From positions 186,001 through 250,000 of the forward strand of contig NZ_JAGSPA010000003.1 in NCBI RefSeq assembly GCF_019204005.1: DNA of 64,000 bases. Reading direction: 5' to 3'. A program made the position numbers and the translations under genes. The first letter of the stretch is position 1, and the number at the start of each line of letters is the position of its first letter. The stretch is from Pacificimonas pallii. Its GTDB lineage: Bacteria; Pseudomonadota; Alphaproteobacteria; Sphingomonadales; Sphingomonadaceae. Under the pieces are notes generated by a model. It saw nothing but the letters and a program-made list of their open reading frames with translations. It did no database searches and was not told the origin of the DNA. This document shows positions 48,222-58,960 of the stretch, piece by piece.

Positions 48222-48373
48222 ATTCAACTCCCCGGTAAAATCCACATCTCCGGTGCTAGGCGATGGACCGCCCGCCGGTCAACGCGCGGAATCGACTGTG
48301 GCGGCGTGAAACGAGATCCCTTGACAAGCTGGAACATCGGTGGAACATTGATTGAACAAACAGGGGATTAATT

Positions 48374-48649
48374 ATGTACCAGCTTGTTTCGATCGCCAGT
48401 GTCTCCGCACTCGCCCTGACGATTTTCGGTATTGCCGCCATGCTGTGGAACATGCGCACGCGGATCATCGACGCGTTTACGCCGGTGGCTTCGGTTCCGG
48501 CTTTTGGGACACAGGATGTATTGGTTCAGCGTCCGCAGTCCCGCCGCCTGACTCCGCCGTCTGCGTCTTGTCGCCCTGCGTTTCGTTTGCCAGCGCGTCC
48601 GGCCGTGCTTCGGATATCGGTGGCTCAGACACGGCTTCGCGCCGCTTAG
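48374..48649 (+). CDS. Small single-pass membrane protein overlapping the end of pssA
   Basis: 91 residues. AGGGGA lies 6 nt before ATG 48374. The N-terminus (MYQLVSIASVSALALTIFGI) is a transmembrane helix followed by basic residues. The last 173 bp are antisense to the pssA 3' end, and that part is Arg/Pro-rich like an antisense shadow. The N-terminal part lies outside pssA and looks genuine. Confidence 0.45.
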   Translation: MYQLVSIASVSALALTIFGIAAMLWNMRTRIIDAFTPVASVPAFGTQDVLVQRPQSRRLTPPSASCRPAFRLPARPAVLRISVAQTRLRAA

Positions 48650-49421
48650 CCCTCGCATAGGCGCGGATGCTGAACGGGATGGTCGCCGCATAGCCCAGCG
48701 AAATTATGGACAGCGTCATGAAGGGCGCCGACAGCAGCGCACCCAGAAGCATGGCAATTGCCACGAGGGCGAACAGCCTCAGCCCGCGCGGAATGTTCAC
48801 CGATTTCCAGCTGTAGGTGGGCAGGTTCGATACCATCAGGAACGCCGACATCGCCGTGACAATGGCCGTAAAGCCAGCGCCGATCGCCGGATAATTTACA
48901 TCGGTGGGCTCCAGCCAGTAGAACAGGAACATCGGCGACAGGGTCAGTCCTGCTCCCACCGGGGCAGGAACACCGGTCAGGAATCCGGCCTTTTTGTGCG
49001 GCTGGTCATCGACATCCAGCTGCGCATTGAAGCGGGCAAGCCTCAGCGCAGCGCACACCGCATGCGCCAGCGCCACGATCCAGCCAAATGCCGGTAATTC
49101 CTGCAGGATCCAGAAATAGATGATGAGAGCGGGCGCAACGCCAAAGGCGGCGTTATCGGACAGCGAATCAAGCTCCGCGCCGAATCGCGTCGACCCTTTC
49201 AGCATGCGGGCGATGCGGCCATCCATGACGTCCAGCACACCCGCCAGGAAGATCGCCAGCAACGCCTTTTCAAACTCGCCAGTGATCGCGAATCGGACTG
49301 CCGTCAGCCCCGAACATAGTGCCGCAAGCGTAATCGCATTGGGGATCAACGCGCGGATCGGCAGCACACGCGTCACGGTGCGCAGGCCGCGCGTCTCCTC
49401 ATCGGCCCTGTCGACCTTCAA
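48477..49421 (-). CDS. pssA: CDP-diacylglycerol-serine O-phosphatidyltransferase
   Basis: Makes phosphatidylserine from CDP-DAG and serine, inner membrane. 314 residues, several TM segments. The CDP-alcohol phosphatidyltransferase motif is [20 protein letters not shown] followed by LDSLSD. The start is TTG at 49421 overlapping the psd stop (TTGA). The C-terminal ~50 residues are a polar tail. Works with psd to make phosphatidylethanolamine. Confidence 0.95.
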   Translation of the reverse strand: MKVDRADEETRGLRTVTRVLPIRALIPNAITLAALCSGLTAVRFAITGEFEKALLAIFLAGVLDVMDGRIARMLKGSTRFGAELDSLSDNAAFGVAPALIIYFWILQELPAFGWIVALAHAVCAALRLARFNAQLDVDDQPHKKAGFLTGVPAPVGAGLTLSPMFLFYWLEPTDVNYPAIGAGFTAIVTAMSAFLMVSNLPTYSWKSVNIPRGLRLFALVAIAMLLGALLSAPFMTLSIISLGYAATIPFSIRAYARAKRREAVSEPPISEARPDALANETQGDKTQTAESGGGTADAEPIHPVSQKPEPKPPA

Positions 49422-50314
49422 TTGACGATGCCAACGGGCGCTGTGCCGCCTTTCGTCGCCAGAACGGTTTCACCGGCCACCGCGCGCTGGCCAACGGCGA
49501 CCGCGGGGGCATATCCCTCCGGCAGGAAGACATCGACGCGGCTTCCGAAACGAATAAGTCCAATACGTTCGCCAACGCCAACGCCCTGTCCTTCACGGAC
49601 GAACTTGACGATCCGGCGCGCCACCAGCCCGGCAATCTGCGTCATCCCGACACGCGTGCCGTCATCCTTCTCGATCACGAAATACTGCCGCTCATTGTCT
49701 TCAGAGGCCTTGTCCATCTCGGCGTTCACGAATTTGCCGGGCACATAGACGATGCGGCTGATCTTGCCCGCGACTGGCGCGCGGTTCACATGCACGTCGA
49801 ACACATTCATGAAGACGCTGACCCTGGTATAGCTCGCCTGCTCCAACAGGCCATTCGCGGCCAGTTGCCGCGGCGCAGGCACTGTGACGATGTGCGAGAT
49901 CATCCCGTCGGCTGGCGATACGATCAGATCGTCGCCGATCGGGGTGACGCGCTTGGGATCGCGAAAAAATGCCCAGACCCAGACAGTGACGCCTGCCATC
50001 AGCCAGCCGAGAATTTCCCAGTCGACAATGAACCAGAGTGCCAGCGTAATAGCCGCCGCGATGATGACGAACTTCGTACCTTCGGGGTGCATTTTGGGAA
50101 ATTCGTATTTCGCCGACTGCAGATCGCTTTCCGGTGGTACGTCGGCCACGATATCGCCCTCAAGCGGCGCGGCCGCCGCGGCAGGTGGGGGCGACTTAGC
50201 CGCCTTGACCTTCGGCGTCTTTGGCGCCGCGGCACCGGACACGCCGCTCGCATCGGCCACAGATTTCGCGGAGGTGTCCGCCTTCGGTTCTTTAGGGGGT
50301 GTTTCGTCTACCAT
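49418..50314 (-). CDS. psd: Phosphatidylserine decarboxylase with N-terminal extension
   Basis: Pyruvoyl enzyme converting phosphatidylserine to phosphatidylethanolamine. 298 residues from ATG at 50314. Residues 1-65 are a Lys/Ala/Pro-rich extension; the catalytic part starts around [11 protein letters not shown], with TM helices at about 82-115. Self-cleavage site Gly-Ser in [14 protein letters not shown] yields the pyruvoyl group. The short form without extension is about 230 residues. It is upstream of pssA and divergent from icd; the frame continues upstream over icd but is not coding there. Confidence 0.93.
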   Translation of the reverse strand: MVDETPPKEPKADTSAKSVADASGVSGAAAPKTPKVKAAKSPPPAAAAAPLEGDIVADVPPESDLQSAKYEFPKMHPEGTKFVIIAAAITLALWFIVDWEILGWLMAGVTVWVWAFFRDPKRVTPIGDDLIVSPADGMISHIVTVPAPRQLAANGLLEQASYTRVSVFMNVFDVHVNRAPVAGKISRIVYVPGKFVNAEMDKASEDNERQYFVIEKDDGTRVGMTQIAGLVARRIVKFVREGQGVGVGERIGLIRFGSRVDVFLPEGYAPAVAVGQRAVAGETVLATKGGTAPVGIVN

Positions 50315-50470
50315 GCGCCTGTCATAGCAGGGGAGGACAGTGCGCGGCAATCTCCCTCGCCACATCATGCGCTTTTCCTGCGTATTATATGTCGCAGACG
50401 TTGATTCCTGACTGCCCCCGGCATAGGGCGGAGCGAAACTCACACAAATTCGAACAGGAGCCTCCTCCCC

Positions 50471-51682
50471 ATGGCGAAGATCAAGGTCAAAAACCCTATC
50501 GTCGAACTCGACGGCGACGAGATGACCCGGATCATTTGGCAATGGATTCGGGAGCGTCTGATCCTTCCCTATCTCGACGTCGACCTGAAATATTACGATC
50601 TTTCCATTGAGAAACGCGACGAAACCGATGACAGGATCACGGTCGACGCGGCGAACGCGATCCGCGAACACGGCGTCGGCGTCAAATGTGCCACGATTAC
50701 GCCTGATGAGGATCGCGTCGAGGAATTCGGCCTGAAGAAAATGTGGAAGTCGCCCAATGGGACGATCCGCAACATTCTGGGCGGTGTCGTCTTTCGCGAG
50801 CCTATCGTCATCAAGTCCGTCCCGCGCCTCGTGCCCGGCTGGACCGATCCGATTGTCATCGGTCGTCACGCGTTTGGCGACCAGTACCGCGCGACGGACA
50901 TGTATATTCCCGGGCCGGGCAAGCTCACCATGACATTCGATGGCGAGGACGGCGAAAGCTTCACGCACGAGATTTTCCAGTTCCCGTCGGCGGGCGTCGC
51001 CATGGGCATGTACAATCTCGACGATTCAATCCGCGATTTCGCGCGCGCCTGTCTGAACTACGGCCTGATGCGGAAATGGCCGGTATATCTGTCGACGAAA
51101 AACACCATCATGAAAACCTATGATGGCCGCTTCAAGGATCTGTTCGAGGAAATTTACCAAAAGGATTTCAAGGCGCAGTTTGAAAAAGCCGGCATCCATT
51201 ACGAACACCGCCTGATTGACGACATGGTCGCGGCGGCAATGAAATGGAGCGGCAAATTCGTCTGGGCCTGCAAGAACTATGACGGCGATGTGCAGTCCGA
51301 TACGGTTGCACAGGGCTTCGGTTCGCTTGGCCTGATGACGTCCGTCCTGATGACCCCCGATGGCAACACGGTCGAGGCAGAAGCGGCGCACGGCACCGTG
51401 ACGCGTCATTATCGCATGCACGAGCAGGGCAAGGCGACGTCCACGAACCCGATTGCCTCCATCTTCGCATGGACCGGCGGCCTCAAGCATCGGGGCAAGA
51501 TCGATGAGACGCCGGACGTCACGAAATTCGCGGAGACGCTGGAGCGGGTCTGTGTCGAAACCGTCGAAGGCGGCGAGATGACCAAGGATCTCGCGATCCT
51601 GATTGGTCCGGAACAGAACTGGCTGACGACCGAGCAATTCTTCGAGGCCATCGTCCGCAATCTTGAAAAGGCGATGTCCTGA
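50471..51682 (+). CDS. icd: NADP-dependent isocitrate dehydrogenase
   Basis: TCA-cycle enzyme oxidising isocitrate to 2-oxoglutarate. 403 residues of the eukaryote-like homodimeric type ([18 protein letters not shown] at the N-terminus, later [23 protein letters not shown]). Start ATG after AGGAG at 50456-50460. Divergent from psd. Confidence 0.97.
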   Translation: MAKIKVKNPIVELDGDEMTRIIWQWIRERLILPYLDVDLKYYDLSIEKRDETDDRITVDAANAIREHGVGVKCATITPDEDRVEEFGLKKMWKSPNGTIRNILGGVVFREPIVIKSVPRLVPGWTDPIVIGRHAFGDQYRATDMYIPGPGKLTMTFDGEDGESFTHEIFQFPSAGVAMGMYNLDDSIRDFARACLNYGLMRKWPVYLSTKNTIMKTYDGRFKDLFEEIYQKDFKAQFEKAGIHYEHRLIDDMVAAAMKWSGKFVWACKNYDGDVQSDTVAQGFGSLGLMTSVLMTPDGNTVEAEAAHGTVTRHYRMHEQGKATSTNPIASIFAWTGGLKHRGKIDETPDVTKFAETLERVCVETVEGGEMTKDLAILIGPEQNWLTTEQFFEAIVRNLEKAMS

Positions 51683-51824
51683 CGGGTGGACCTGGCCAGG
51701 CCCGCGTCGCTCAACAGGCTGGCGCTGCAAGGTTCCAAAGCACCGGACTGGCCATGGGCGCCGCAGCGCCGCCCTCAGCGGATATCTGTGCCTTCGAAAT
51801 TGACCGGTGAAACGCAATCATCGG

Positions 51825-51868
51825 CCTGCCGAAGCCGGGCATCGCAAAGGATACGCAGCTTCGGCGGG
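51825..51868. terminator. Inverted repeat between icd and a serine hydrolase gene
   Basis: CCTGCCGAAGC (51825-51835) pairs with GCTTCGGCGGG (51858-51868) with one wobble. Convergent genes flank it. No strong U-tract, so terminator function is moderate. Confidence 0.4.
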
Positions 51869-51880
51869 CCGAGCGCAGCA

Positions 51881-53065
51881 CTATTCTTTAGGGGAAGCCG
51901 GGGCGTCCGCCATCAGCATGGTCATCATCTCCATGCCGGCATCTCCAAACCACTGACCACCGCTACCGGTCAGCAGCACAATGCCAACGTCCTGCTGCGG
52001 CGCGAAGGCGTAGAATGAGGCAAAGCCATCGGCGTCACCATCATGCAGATAGATTTTGCCAGCCGGATGACCGACCTCGATGATCCCGGTGCCGAACCGT
52101 ACATTTTCGGCTGGACCGGTCGCGGTGACTTCCGACAGCACAAGATCCGAAGCCGCCGCCTTGTCTGCATGGTTGCGATAGGCCTCAAGCTGTTTGACCT
52201 GTAATTTGGCAAGGTCGCGTGCCGACGCGTACACCGCGCTTGCCGGCGTTCCCATGCCCATCACCGATGCCTGGGTCGCAACCTGCTTATCGTTTTTTCG
52301 ATAGGGCGTTGCCAGACGGTTCTCCTGATCCCCGCTAAGGACGACGCCTGTGTCCTGCATGCCATATCGCGCAGCGACACGGTTCTGAAGCAGGGCCGCA
52401 TATGGCTGACCGGAAACCACCTCGTCGACCAGGCCGACAATGGCATAGCCGCAATTGGAATAGCTGAATTCAGAAGGTGCCCCGTCCGGCGCCGGCAGTT
52501 TTCTAATGTCGCTAATCAACGCGTCACGCGAATATCCATCAAACCACGGTTCGCCGTCGACACGCTTGGCGTATAGGGAACATGCCTCGTTCGGAATATC
52601 GGCGTGGTGATGCAAAAGCTTCGCCATGGTCAGACCGGCAAGTCCCTCACCCCCATCACGGCCCAGCACGGGCGCCAGATAGGTCGTCAGGGGGGCGTCG
52701 AGGTCGATCAGGCCATCACGACGGAGGCTGTTGGTGATAACACCCGTCAGCAGCTTCGAGAGGGACGCGATCTGATAAATGGTATTCTCGTCCACAGGCG
52801 CATCCTGGCCTCGCCTTTTGGCACCATAAGATAGATATTCGATGTTTCCGCCGGGGCGGACGACCGCAACGGACAATGAGGGAATATTCTCGTCGCGGAC
52901 CAAGGTGGCAAGGCGGCTGTCCATGGATTGGAGTAACTCATCAGACGCCTGTTCCATCTGTCCCTCATTGCTTGCATCGACCGCTTCCACAGCATCGGGC
53001 TGAGCGGCGCAAGCCGCTGTCATGGCAAATATCACGGCTGCCGAACTTAATTGAAAAACCTTCAT
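51881..53065 (-). CDS. Lipoprotein serine hydrolase, beta-lactamase/class C-like
   Basis: 394 residues from ATG at 53065 with AAGGAG upstream; the in-frame extension to 53245 is not coding-like. Lipobox AMTAAC at residues 16-21 predicts a membrane-anchored lipoprotein. The fold shows the SxxK motif as SLSK in YQIASLSKLLTG, YSN in EFSYSNCGYAIVG and a late HDG in LHDGDADGF. Such proteins may be esterases, D-Ala peptidases or beta-lactamases; the substrate is not predictable. Confidence 0.9.
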   Translation of the reverse strand: MKVFQLSSAAVIFAMTAACAAQPDAVEAVDASNEGQMEQASDELLQSMDSRLATLVRDENIPSLSVAVVRPGGNIEYLSYGAKRRGQDAPVDENTIYQIASLSKLLTGVITNSLRRDGLIDLDAPLTTYLAPVLGRDGGEGLAGLTMAKLLHHHADIPNEACSLYAKRVDGEPWFDGYSRDALISDIRKLPAPDGAPSEFSYSNCGYAIVGLVDEVVSGQPYAALLQNRVAARYGMQDTGVVLSGDQENRLATPYRKNDKQVATQASVMGMGTPASAVYASARDLAKLQVKQLEAYRNHADKAAASDLVLSEVTATGPAENVRFGTGIIEVGHPAGKIYLHDGDADGFASFYAFAPQQDVGIVLLTGSGGQWFGDAGMEMMTMLMADAPASPKE

Positions 53066-53089
53066 AAACACTGCTCCTTCTGACGCGGT

Positions 53090-53107
53090 GTATTGCATGC
53101 GCAATAC
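53090..53107. promoter_or_regulatory. Palindrome upstream of the serine hydrolase gene
   Basis: GTATTGC-ATGC-GCAATAC is an exact 7-bp inverted pair, 25 bp before the start codon, placed like an operator or 5' UTR hairpin. Confidence 0.4.
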
Positions 53108-53371
53108 AGTTTCACAAGGGCATGTTTTTCCCTCGTTCCTGGTTCCGCATCTGCGCCGACGACACCGCAGCCGGCTTAAGTCCGGTGACCGCTCGCCCGC
53201 GGGGTTCCCGATCACCACGCGCCTTGTGAAAACATCGCGACGCAAACCGTGTGCGATGCCGCGTTAACGGCATATTGTTTTGGCCAGATACCCGGCCTTG
53301 TCCCGGATTCCCGGCGGGTCACGAAAAGAAAACGCCTGACGCCCGGAGCGCGTTGCGCCTATACCCTCCCA

Positions 53372-55183
53372 ATGGCAGCCGATTCCCTAGATTCCGCAGG
53401 CTTCCGCGATGCGCTCGTTATCCTGGGTGCCGCGGGGCTGGTGATCCCCGCCTTTGCGCGCGCGAAGGTCAATCCTGTTATCGGCTTCATTCTCGTCGGG
53501 CTGCTGCTTGGCCCGTCCGGGCTTGGCCAGCTGGAACCATATTTCGACCCTCTGCGATATTTCACGATTTCAGACCGGGACGTCATTGCGCCCTTTGCCG
53601 AATTCGGGATCATCCTGCTGCTGTTCGGCATAGGCCTTGAGCTAAGCCTGAAGCGCCTGTGGGAGCTTCGGAAACTTGTGTTTCTGCTGGGCACGGCAGA
53701 GGTCATCGTGGGCGCCGGGGTGATTGGCATGACGCTGCGCCTGCTCGGCTATGACATTATTCCCGCGGTGACGCTGGGCCTTGCGCTGGCGCTGTCCTCG
53801 ACCGCGCTGGTGCTGCCGATGACCGGCACGAAAAGCCCTGTCGGCCGTGCGGCCTTCTCCATGCTGCTGTTCGAGGATGTCGCCCTCGTGCCGATTGTGT
53901 TCGGCATCGGCATCCTAAGTCCGGCGATGAGCGGCAATGCCGTCGGGGGCCTGATGTCCGCGGTCATCACCGGCGGCGTGACCGTTGCCGTCATCTGGAT
54001 CGCCGGACGTTTCATCCTGCCGCGGCTATTTCACCAGGCGGCACTCACCAAGCGCCCGGAACTGTTCCTCGCCGCGACGCTTGTCGTGGTCATGGCTGCC
54101 AGCCTGGCGACCAGCGTAACGGGTATCGGCGCCATCATGGGCGCGCTGGTGGCAGGGCTTATTATCGCCGAGACCGAATATCGAGAGCAGGTTGAAGTGC
54201 TGATGGAGCCATTCAAGAATCTGGCTCTGGGCATCTTTCTCATCACCATCGGCATGAGCGTGTCGTTTGACTTTGCGTGGACGGACTGGCTCCTTATCCT
54301 TGCCGCCGTCGTCCTGATTATCGCACTAAAGGCGCTGGTGACCGGGTCTCTCCTGCGCCTTGGCGGCGCGCCGAAGGGCGTCGCGGCAAACACGGGCATC
54401 CTGATGGCGTCACCATCGGAAACGACCTTGATTGTGCTTGCCGCCATTGCGGCGGCTGAGATCATCGACGCCGAAACGGCGGCGTTCTGGCAGATCGTCA
54501 CCGCGATCGGACTGACCGCGACGCCGTTTCTGGCGCGTCTGGGCCGCGACACGGAAAAACAGCTTAGAAACGATGAGGATGTGACGCCAAGCGTTCTTGC
54601 ATCGGACCCGGACCACCCCCGGACGATCATCGCCGGCTATGGCCGGGTGGGCACTCTGATCGCGGAGATGCTGACGATTCACGAGCAGGACTTCGCCGTC
54701 GTCGACGCGAATATTGAAATCGTGCGCAATGCCCGGTCCAAGGGCATCAAGACGGTGTTCGGCGACCTCGAACAGCATGAAATCCTTGAAATGATGGGCC
54801 TTGATACCGCCCGCGCGCTGGTGCTGACCATGGACGACCCGGTTCAGGTGGTGAAAACGACGCGCGCCGTTCGCGCCGAATATCCGGACCTCTGCATTGT
54901 GGCGCGTGCCCGCGATAGTGCGCACGCCGCGGAACTTTACCGTGCCGGTGCGACCGATGCCGTACCAGAAACACTCGAAAGCTCCTTGCAGCTGGCAGAG
55001 GCGGTGCTGGTCGACATTGGCCGTCCGATGGGCCCGGTTATCGCCAGCATCCACGATATTCGGGAGCGGGAGCGGGAGCGGATCAAGGCGCTTGTTCCGG
55101 GCATGGAAAAGCACCCGTTAAAGGCCGCCAGCCGGATCAGCACCGTTGCGGGCGCGCCAGCGGACGACAGAAATCAGGCTTAG
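53372..55183 (+). CDS. Kef-type potassium/proton antiporter with RCK domain
   Basis: CPA2 family cation/proton antiporter, inner membrane. 603 residues from ATG at 53372 (MAADSLDSAGF); the 41-codon extension upstream is rejected. About 12 TM helices with SSTALVLPMT, then a cytoplasmic RCK/TrkA-N domain (about 415-530; TIIAGYGRVGTLIAEML) that binds nucleotide. Possibly gated by redox or glutathione adducts like KefB/C, but no KefF/G partner is adjacent. Confidence 0.9.
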   Translation: MAADSLDSAGFRDALVILGAAGLVIPAFARAKVNPVIGFILVGLLLGPSGLGQLEPYFDPLRYFTISDRDVIAPFAEFGIILLLFGIGLELSLKRLWELRKLVFLLGTAEVIVGAGVIGMTLRLLGYDIIPAVTLGLALALSSTALVLPMTGTKSPVGRAAFSMLLFEDVALVPIVFGIGILSPAMSGNAVGGLMSAVITGGVTVAVIWIAGRFILPRLFHQAALTKRPELFLAATLVVVMAASLATSVTGIGAIMGALVAGLIIAETEYREQVEVLMEPFKNLALGIFLITIGMSVSFDFAWTDWLLILAAVVLIIALKALVTGSLLRLGGAPKGVAANTGILMASPSETTLIVLAAIAAAEIIDAETAAFWQIVTAIGLTATPFLARLGRDTEKQLRNDEDVTPSVLASDPDHPRTIIAGYGRVGTLIAEMLTIHEQDFAVVDANIEIVRNARSKGIKTVFGDLEQHEILEMMGLDTARALVLTMDDPVQVVKTTRAVRAEYPDLCIVARARDSAHAAELYRAGATDAVPETLESSLQLAEAVLVDIGRPMGPVIASIHDIRERERERIKALVPGMEKHPLKAASRISTVAGAPADDRNQA

Positions 55184-55194
55184 CGATTCATCAT

Positions 55195-55244
55195 TTGACA
55201 TCTGCACACAAATAATTTCATAACACAGTATATATCACGTTATG
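55195..55244 (+). promoter_or_regulatory. Promoter and operator of the MarR-GNAT gene
   Basis: A perfect TTGACA at 55195-55200 is followed at 16-18 bp by a weak -10 (TTCATA/CATAAC). CATAAC (55219-55224) and GTTATG (55239-55244) form an inverted pair 14 bp apart that covers the -10 region and the ATG at 55242. This placement suits autorepression by the MarR domain. Confidence 0.5.
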
Positions 55245-56240
55245 GAATTACTTATGCCGACCACTGACCTTCTTCGTGACAATGAGTATCTGTTCCTTGG
55301 CAGCCGCCTGAAACGGCTTGCTGAACGTATGCAGGCTGATGTTGTCAGGATCGCCGAGGCTGCGGGACTGCCCCTACAGCCCAGCCAGTACCCTGTCCTC
55401 GCGGCAATCGACCGCCACGGGCCGCAGACGGTCGGTACCTTGTCGGCCGCGCTGGGGCTAAGTCAGCCAGCGATCACCCGCATCGTGTCAAAGCTGGTCA
55501 AGATGGACGTCCTGAAGCGCGAACGCGGCGCCGACCGGCGGCAGGTCACGGTCTCACTCACCGCCGACGGCGAAAAAATGCTGGAGCAGTCGAAACTTGC
55601 GGTCTGGCCGCCCATTGAGCAGGCCGTGCGTGTCCTTCTGGATGATCTGCCCGGCGCGTTTTTAACCGACATCAGGTCGATTGAGGACCGACTGACGGAA
55701 AAATCGCTTGAGCTCCGCTCACGCGAGATTGCGTTTCACGGCCTTTCGGTCCGCGCCTATGACGCGGCTAATGCACGTCTTTTCCGCGAGATCAACGCGG
55801 AATGGATCAGGGACATGTACTCGCTGGAACAGCCGGACCAGGATGTTCTGGACGATCCGGATGGGAAAATCATAGATCCGGGCGGTGACATCCTGTTCGC
55901 GGAGGCGGAGGGGCTTGGCATTATCGGCACCTGCGCGCTGCGGAAGACGGGAGAAGACCAGTATGAACTGACGAAAATGGGCGTGCTGCAGAAGGCACGC
56001 GGGCGAAAGGCTGGCGAGTTTCTCCTGAAGGCCGCCATCGAGCGCGCGCGGGATATGGGCGCGCAGCGATTATACCTGCTGACCAACAAAAAATCAGCCG
56101 CCGCCATCCACCTCTACGAGAAGTTCGGGTTCCGGCACGATACCGAAATTATGGAGGAATTCGGCAAAACCTATCAGCGCTGCGATGTCGCCATGCTCTA
56201 TTGCGGCGACCTTGCGGAGACCGCCGACGAAAACAGCTGA
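55242..56240 (+). CDS. MarR regulator fused to a GNAT acetyltransferase
   Basis: 332 residues. N-terminal winged-helix MarR domain (about 15-150; LGLSQPAITRIVSKLVKM, DRRQVTVSLTADGE) and C-terminal GNAT domain (about 170-320; ILFAEAEGLGIIGTCAL, acetyl-CoA loop KARGRKAGEFLL, and NKKSAAAIHLYEKFGFR). Start ATG 55242 or 55254. Such fusions may sense or modify small amines or proteins; the substrate is unknown. Locus probably self-regulated. Confidence 0.9.
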   Translation: MELLMPTTDLLRDNEYLFLGSRLKRLAERMQADVVRIAEAAGLPLQPSQYPVLAAIDRHGPQTVGTLSAALGLSQPAITRIVSKLVKMDVLKRERGADRRQVTVSLTADGEKMLEQSKLAVWPPIEQAVRVLLDDLPGAFLTDIRSIEDRLTEKSLELRSREIAFHGLSVRAYDAANARLFREINAEWIRDMYSLEQPDQDVLDDPDGKIIDPGGDILFAEAEGLGIIGTCALRKTGEDQYELTKMGVLQKARGRKAGEFLLKAAIERARDMGAQRLYLLTNKKSAAAIHLYEKFGFRHDTEIMEEFGKTYQRCDVAMLYCGDLAETADENS

Positions 56241-56241
56241 G

Positions 56242-58899
56242 CTAGGACGCCAGCGCCTCGCGTATCGCGGTCAGCGCGGCGCCCGCTTTGGCACCGTCAG
56301 GGCCGCCGCCCTGCGCCATGTCGGCGCGCCCGCCGCCGCCCTTGCCGCCCAGAACCCCGACCGCTTTACGCAGCAGCGTCACGGCGTCGATCTCATTTTT
56401 CAAATCGTCCGTCACCCCAACGGCAATGCTCGCACGGCCTTCGTTGACCGCAACAATCGCCGCCACGCCGGACCCAAGCTTTGCCTTCATGTCGTCGATG
56501 GTGCCGCGCAGGCTTTTCGGGTCCAGGCCCTCTACCGCCTGCCCCAGGAATTTCGTCCTGCCAAGCGTTTCAATATCCGGACCAGCCGCAGCGCCGCCAG
56601 TGCCTGCCCCGCCGCCAAGCGCCAGCGCCTTCTTCGCCTCGGCCAGTTCCTTCTCCAGCCTTTTGCGTTCATCGACCAGCGCGGCAATGCGGGCCGGAAC
56701 ATCGGCAGGCGCGGCTTTCAACGTCCCTGCGGCCTCGACCAGCCGGTCTTCCTGCCTCTGCAAATACAGCCGTGCCGCCTCACCCGTCAGCGCTTCGATG
56801 CGGCGCACGCCAGACGATACGGCGCTTTCGCCGATGATCTTGAACAGGCCAATATCACCCAGTGCATTCACATGGGTGCCGCCGCACAGTTCGACCGAAT
56901 AGTCCATCGCATCGCTCTTCCCCATGGAAAGCACGCGGACTTCATCGCCATATTTCTCACCGAACAGCGCCATCGCGCCTGCTTCAATGGCATCGTCGGG
57001 CGTCATCAAACGCGTCAACACGGTGTCATTGCCGCGAATCTGTGCATTCACATCGGCTTCGATGGCCGCAATGTCTTCCGGCGTCAGCGCATGGGAGTGG
57101 CTGAAATCAAACCGCAGGCGCTCCTCGGCGACCAGCGAGCCCTTTTGCGTTACATGTTCGCCCAGCGCCCGTCGCAGCGCGGCATGCATCAGGTGCGTCG
57201 CGCTGTGATTGGCGCGAATACGTGTGCGGCGTTCAGCGTCGACGGAAAGATGCGCGGTATCGCCCTTCGTCAGCGTACCTTCGGTCACCTTCGCATGGTG
57301 GACATGCAGGCGGCCAAGCGGCTTTGACGTGGCCGACACGATTGCCGAGGCGGTATCCTGGACGGTGATCGTACCGCTATCGCCAGTCTGCCCGCCGCTT
57401 TCGCCGTAAAAGGGCGTCTGGTTTGTCAGGATCATGACGTCTTCACCAGCGGACGCCTGCTCGATTTCAGCGCCGTCCCTTACCAGCGCAATGATCACGC
57501 CGTCGCTTTCGTCAGCAGCATAGCCGGTGAATTCCGTCCCGCCGTCGCGTTCGGCGATGTCGAACCACAGCGTTTCGTCCGCTGCGCTGCCGCTGCCCGA
57601 CCATGCGGCCCGTGCCGCCGCCTTCTGCTCGGCCATGGCGGCATCGAAACCGCTACGGTCAACGCTCACGCCCTTCGTCTTCAGCGCATCCTCAGTCAGG
57701 TCGTATGGAAAACCGAACGTGTCATAGAGCTTAAATGCGACGCCGCCGTCCAGAGTATCACCCTCGCCCAGATCGCCTGCCTGCTCGTCCAGCAGTTTCA
57801 GGCCGCGGTCGAGCGTCTGGCGAAAGCGAACCTCTTCCTGATGCAGCGTCTGCTCGATCAGCGCCTGTGCCCGCACCAGTTCAGGGTAGGCCGCACCCAT
57901 CTGACCTGAAAGAACCGGTACAAGTCGATGTAGAATAGGGTCTTTCGCGCCCGCAATATGGGCGTGCCGAATGGCCCGGCGCAGAATGCGGCGCAGCACA
58001 TAGCCGCGCCCCTCATTGGCGGGCAGAACGCCGTCCGCAATCAAAAATCCTCCCGCGCGCACATGGTCGGCAATCACGCGCAGCGACGTCTTGAACTCTC
58101 CTTCGCGCGGCGTATGCGCCAGTTCGGATGCGGCCTCGGTCAGCGCACGGAACAGATCGATTTCGAAATTGTCATGCGTGCCCTGCATGACGGCGACGGC
58201 GCGCTCCAGTCCCATGCCGGTATCGATGGAGGGGCGTGGCAGATCGCTGCGGCTGCCATCCTCGCCCTGGTCATATTGCATGAAGACCAGGTTCCAGATC
58301 TCGACGAACCGGTCGCCATCCTCGTCGGGCGAACCCGGGGGACCACCGGGAATATGGTCGCCATGATCGTAAAACAGCTCGCTGCACGGACCGCACGGAC
58401 CGGTGTCGCCCATGGACCAGAAATTGTCAGCGCCCGCGATGCGGATGATGCGGTCCTCTGGCAGGCCGCTGATCTTGCGCCACAGGTCGAACGCCTCGTC
58501 ATCCGTATGATAGACCGTCGCCGTCAGGCGCGCGGGGTCGATCCCCCATATCTTCGTGATCAGGGTCCAGGCATGCTCGATCGCCTGGTCCTTGAAATAG
58601 TCGCCAAAGGAAAAATTCCCCAGCATTTCAAAGAAGGTGTGATGCCGCGCGGTAAAACCGACATTCTCAAGGTCATTGTGCTTGCCGCCTGCCCGCACGC
58701 ATTTCTGCGCCGACGTCGCCGTCGTGTAATCGCGGCTTTCGCGGCCTGTGAAGACGTTCTTGAACGGCACCATGCCGGCATTGACGAACATCAGCGTAGG
58801 ATCGTTCTGCGGCACCAGCGGCGATGAGGGAACGGGCGCATGCCCCTCGCCCTTGAAGAAGTCTAGGAAGCTGGCGCGAATATCATTGGTCGAGGTCAT
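56242..58899 (-). CDS. alaS: Alanyl-tRNA synthetase
   Basis: Class II synthetase charging tRNA-Ala, with editing. About 885 residues; ATG 58899 ([15 protein letters not shown]) matches the family start, an ATG four codons upstream is possible. Catalytic domain N-terminal; editing-site metal ligands in [13 protein letters not shown] and [15 protein letters not shown]; coiled-coil and C-Ala domain at the end. Confidence 0.97.
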   Translation of the reverse strand: MTSTNDIRASFLDFFKGEGHAPVPSSPLVPQNDPTLMFVNAGMVPFKNVFTGRESRDYTTATSAQKCVRAGGKHNDLENVGFTARHHTFFEMLGNFSFGDYFKDQAIEHAWTLITKIWGIDPARLTATVYHTDDEAFDLWRKISGLPEDRIIRIAGADNFWSMGDTGPCGPCSELFYDHGDHIPGGPPGSPDEDGDRFVEIWNLVFMQYDQGEDGSRSDLPRPSIDTGMGLERAVAVMQGTHDNFEIDLFRALTEAASELAHTPREGEFKTSLRVIADHVRAGGFLIADGVLPANEGRGYVLRRILRRAIRHAHIAGAKDPILHRLVPVLSGQMGAAYPELVRAQALIEQTLHQEEVRFRQTLDRGLKLLDEQAGDLGEGDTLDGGVAFKLYDTFGFPYDLTEDALKTKGVSVDRSGFDAAMAEQKAAARAAWSGSGSAADETLWFDIAERDGGTEFTGYAADESDGVIIALVRDGAEIEQASAGEDVMILTNQTPFYGESGGQTGDSGTITVQDTASAIVSATSKPLGRLHVHHAKVTEGTLTKGDTAHLSVDAERRTRIRANHSATHLMHAALRRALGEHVTQKGSLVAEERLRFDFSHSHALTPEDIAAIEADVNAQIRGNDTVLTRLMTPDDAIEAGAMALFGEKYGDEVRVLSMGKSDAMDYSVELCGGTHVNALGDIGLFKIIGESAVSSGVRRIEALTGEAARLYLQRQEDRLVEAAGTLKAAPADVPARIAALVDERKRLEKELAEAKKALALGGGAGTGGAAAGPDIETLGRTKFLGQAVEGLDPKSLRGTIDDMKAKLGSGVAAIVAVNEGRASIAVGVTDDLKNEIDAVTLLRKAVGVLGGKGGGGRADMAQGGGPDGAKAGAALTAIREALAS

Positions 58900-58960
58900 G
58901 CGCGGGGACATAATGGGGAGTGGCGCGCGTGGGAAGCTACCGCGTCGATAAAGCCTTCAG

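Noticed and set aside
50315-50968. Upstream extension of the psd frame
   Set aside because: It runs over the divergent icd coding region and has no similarity to decarboxylases.
53066-53245. Longer start for the serine hydrolase
   Set aside because: It would bury the lipoprotein signal 60 residues inside the protein; AAGGAG precedes the ATG at 53065.
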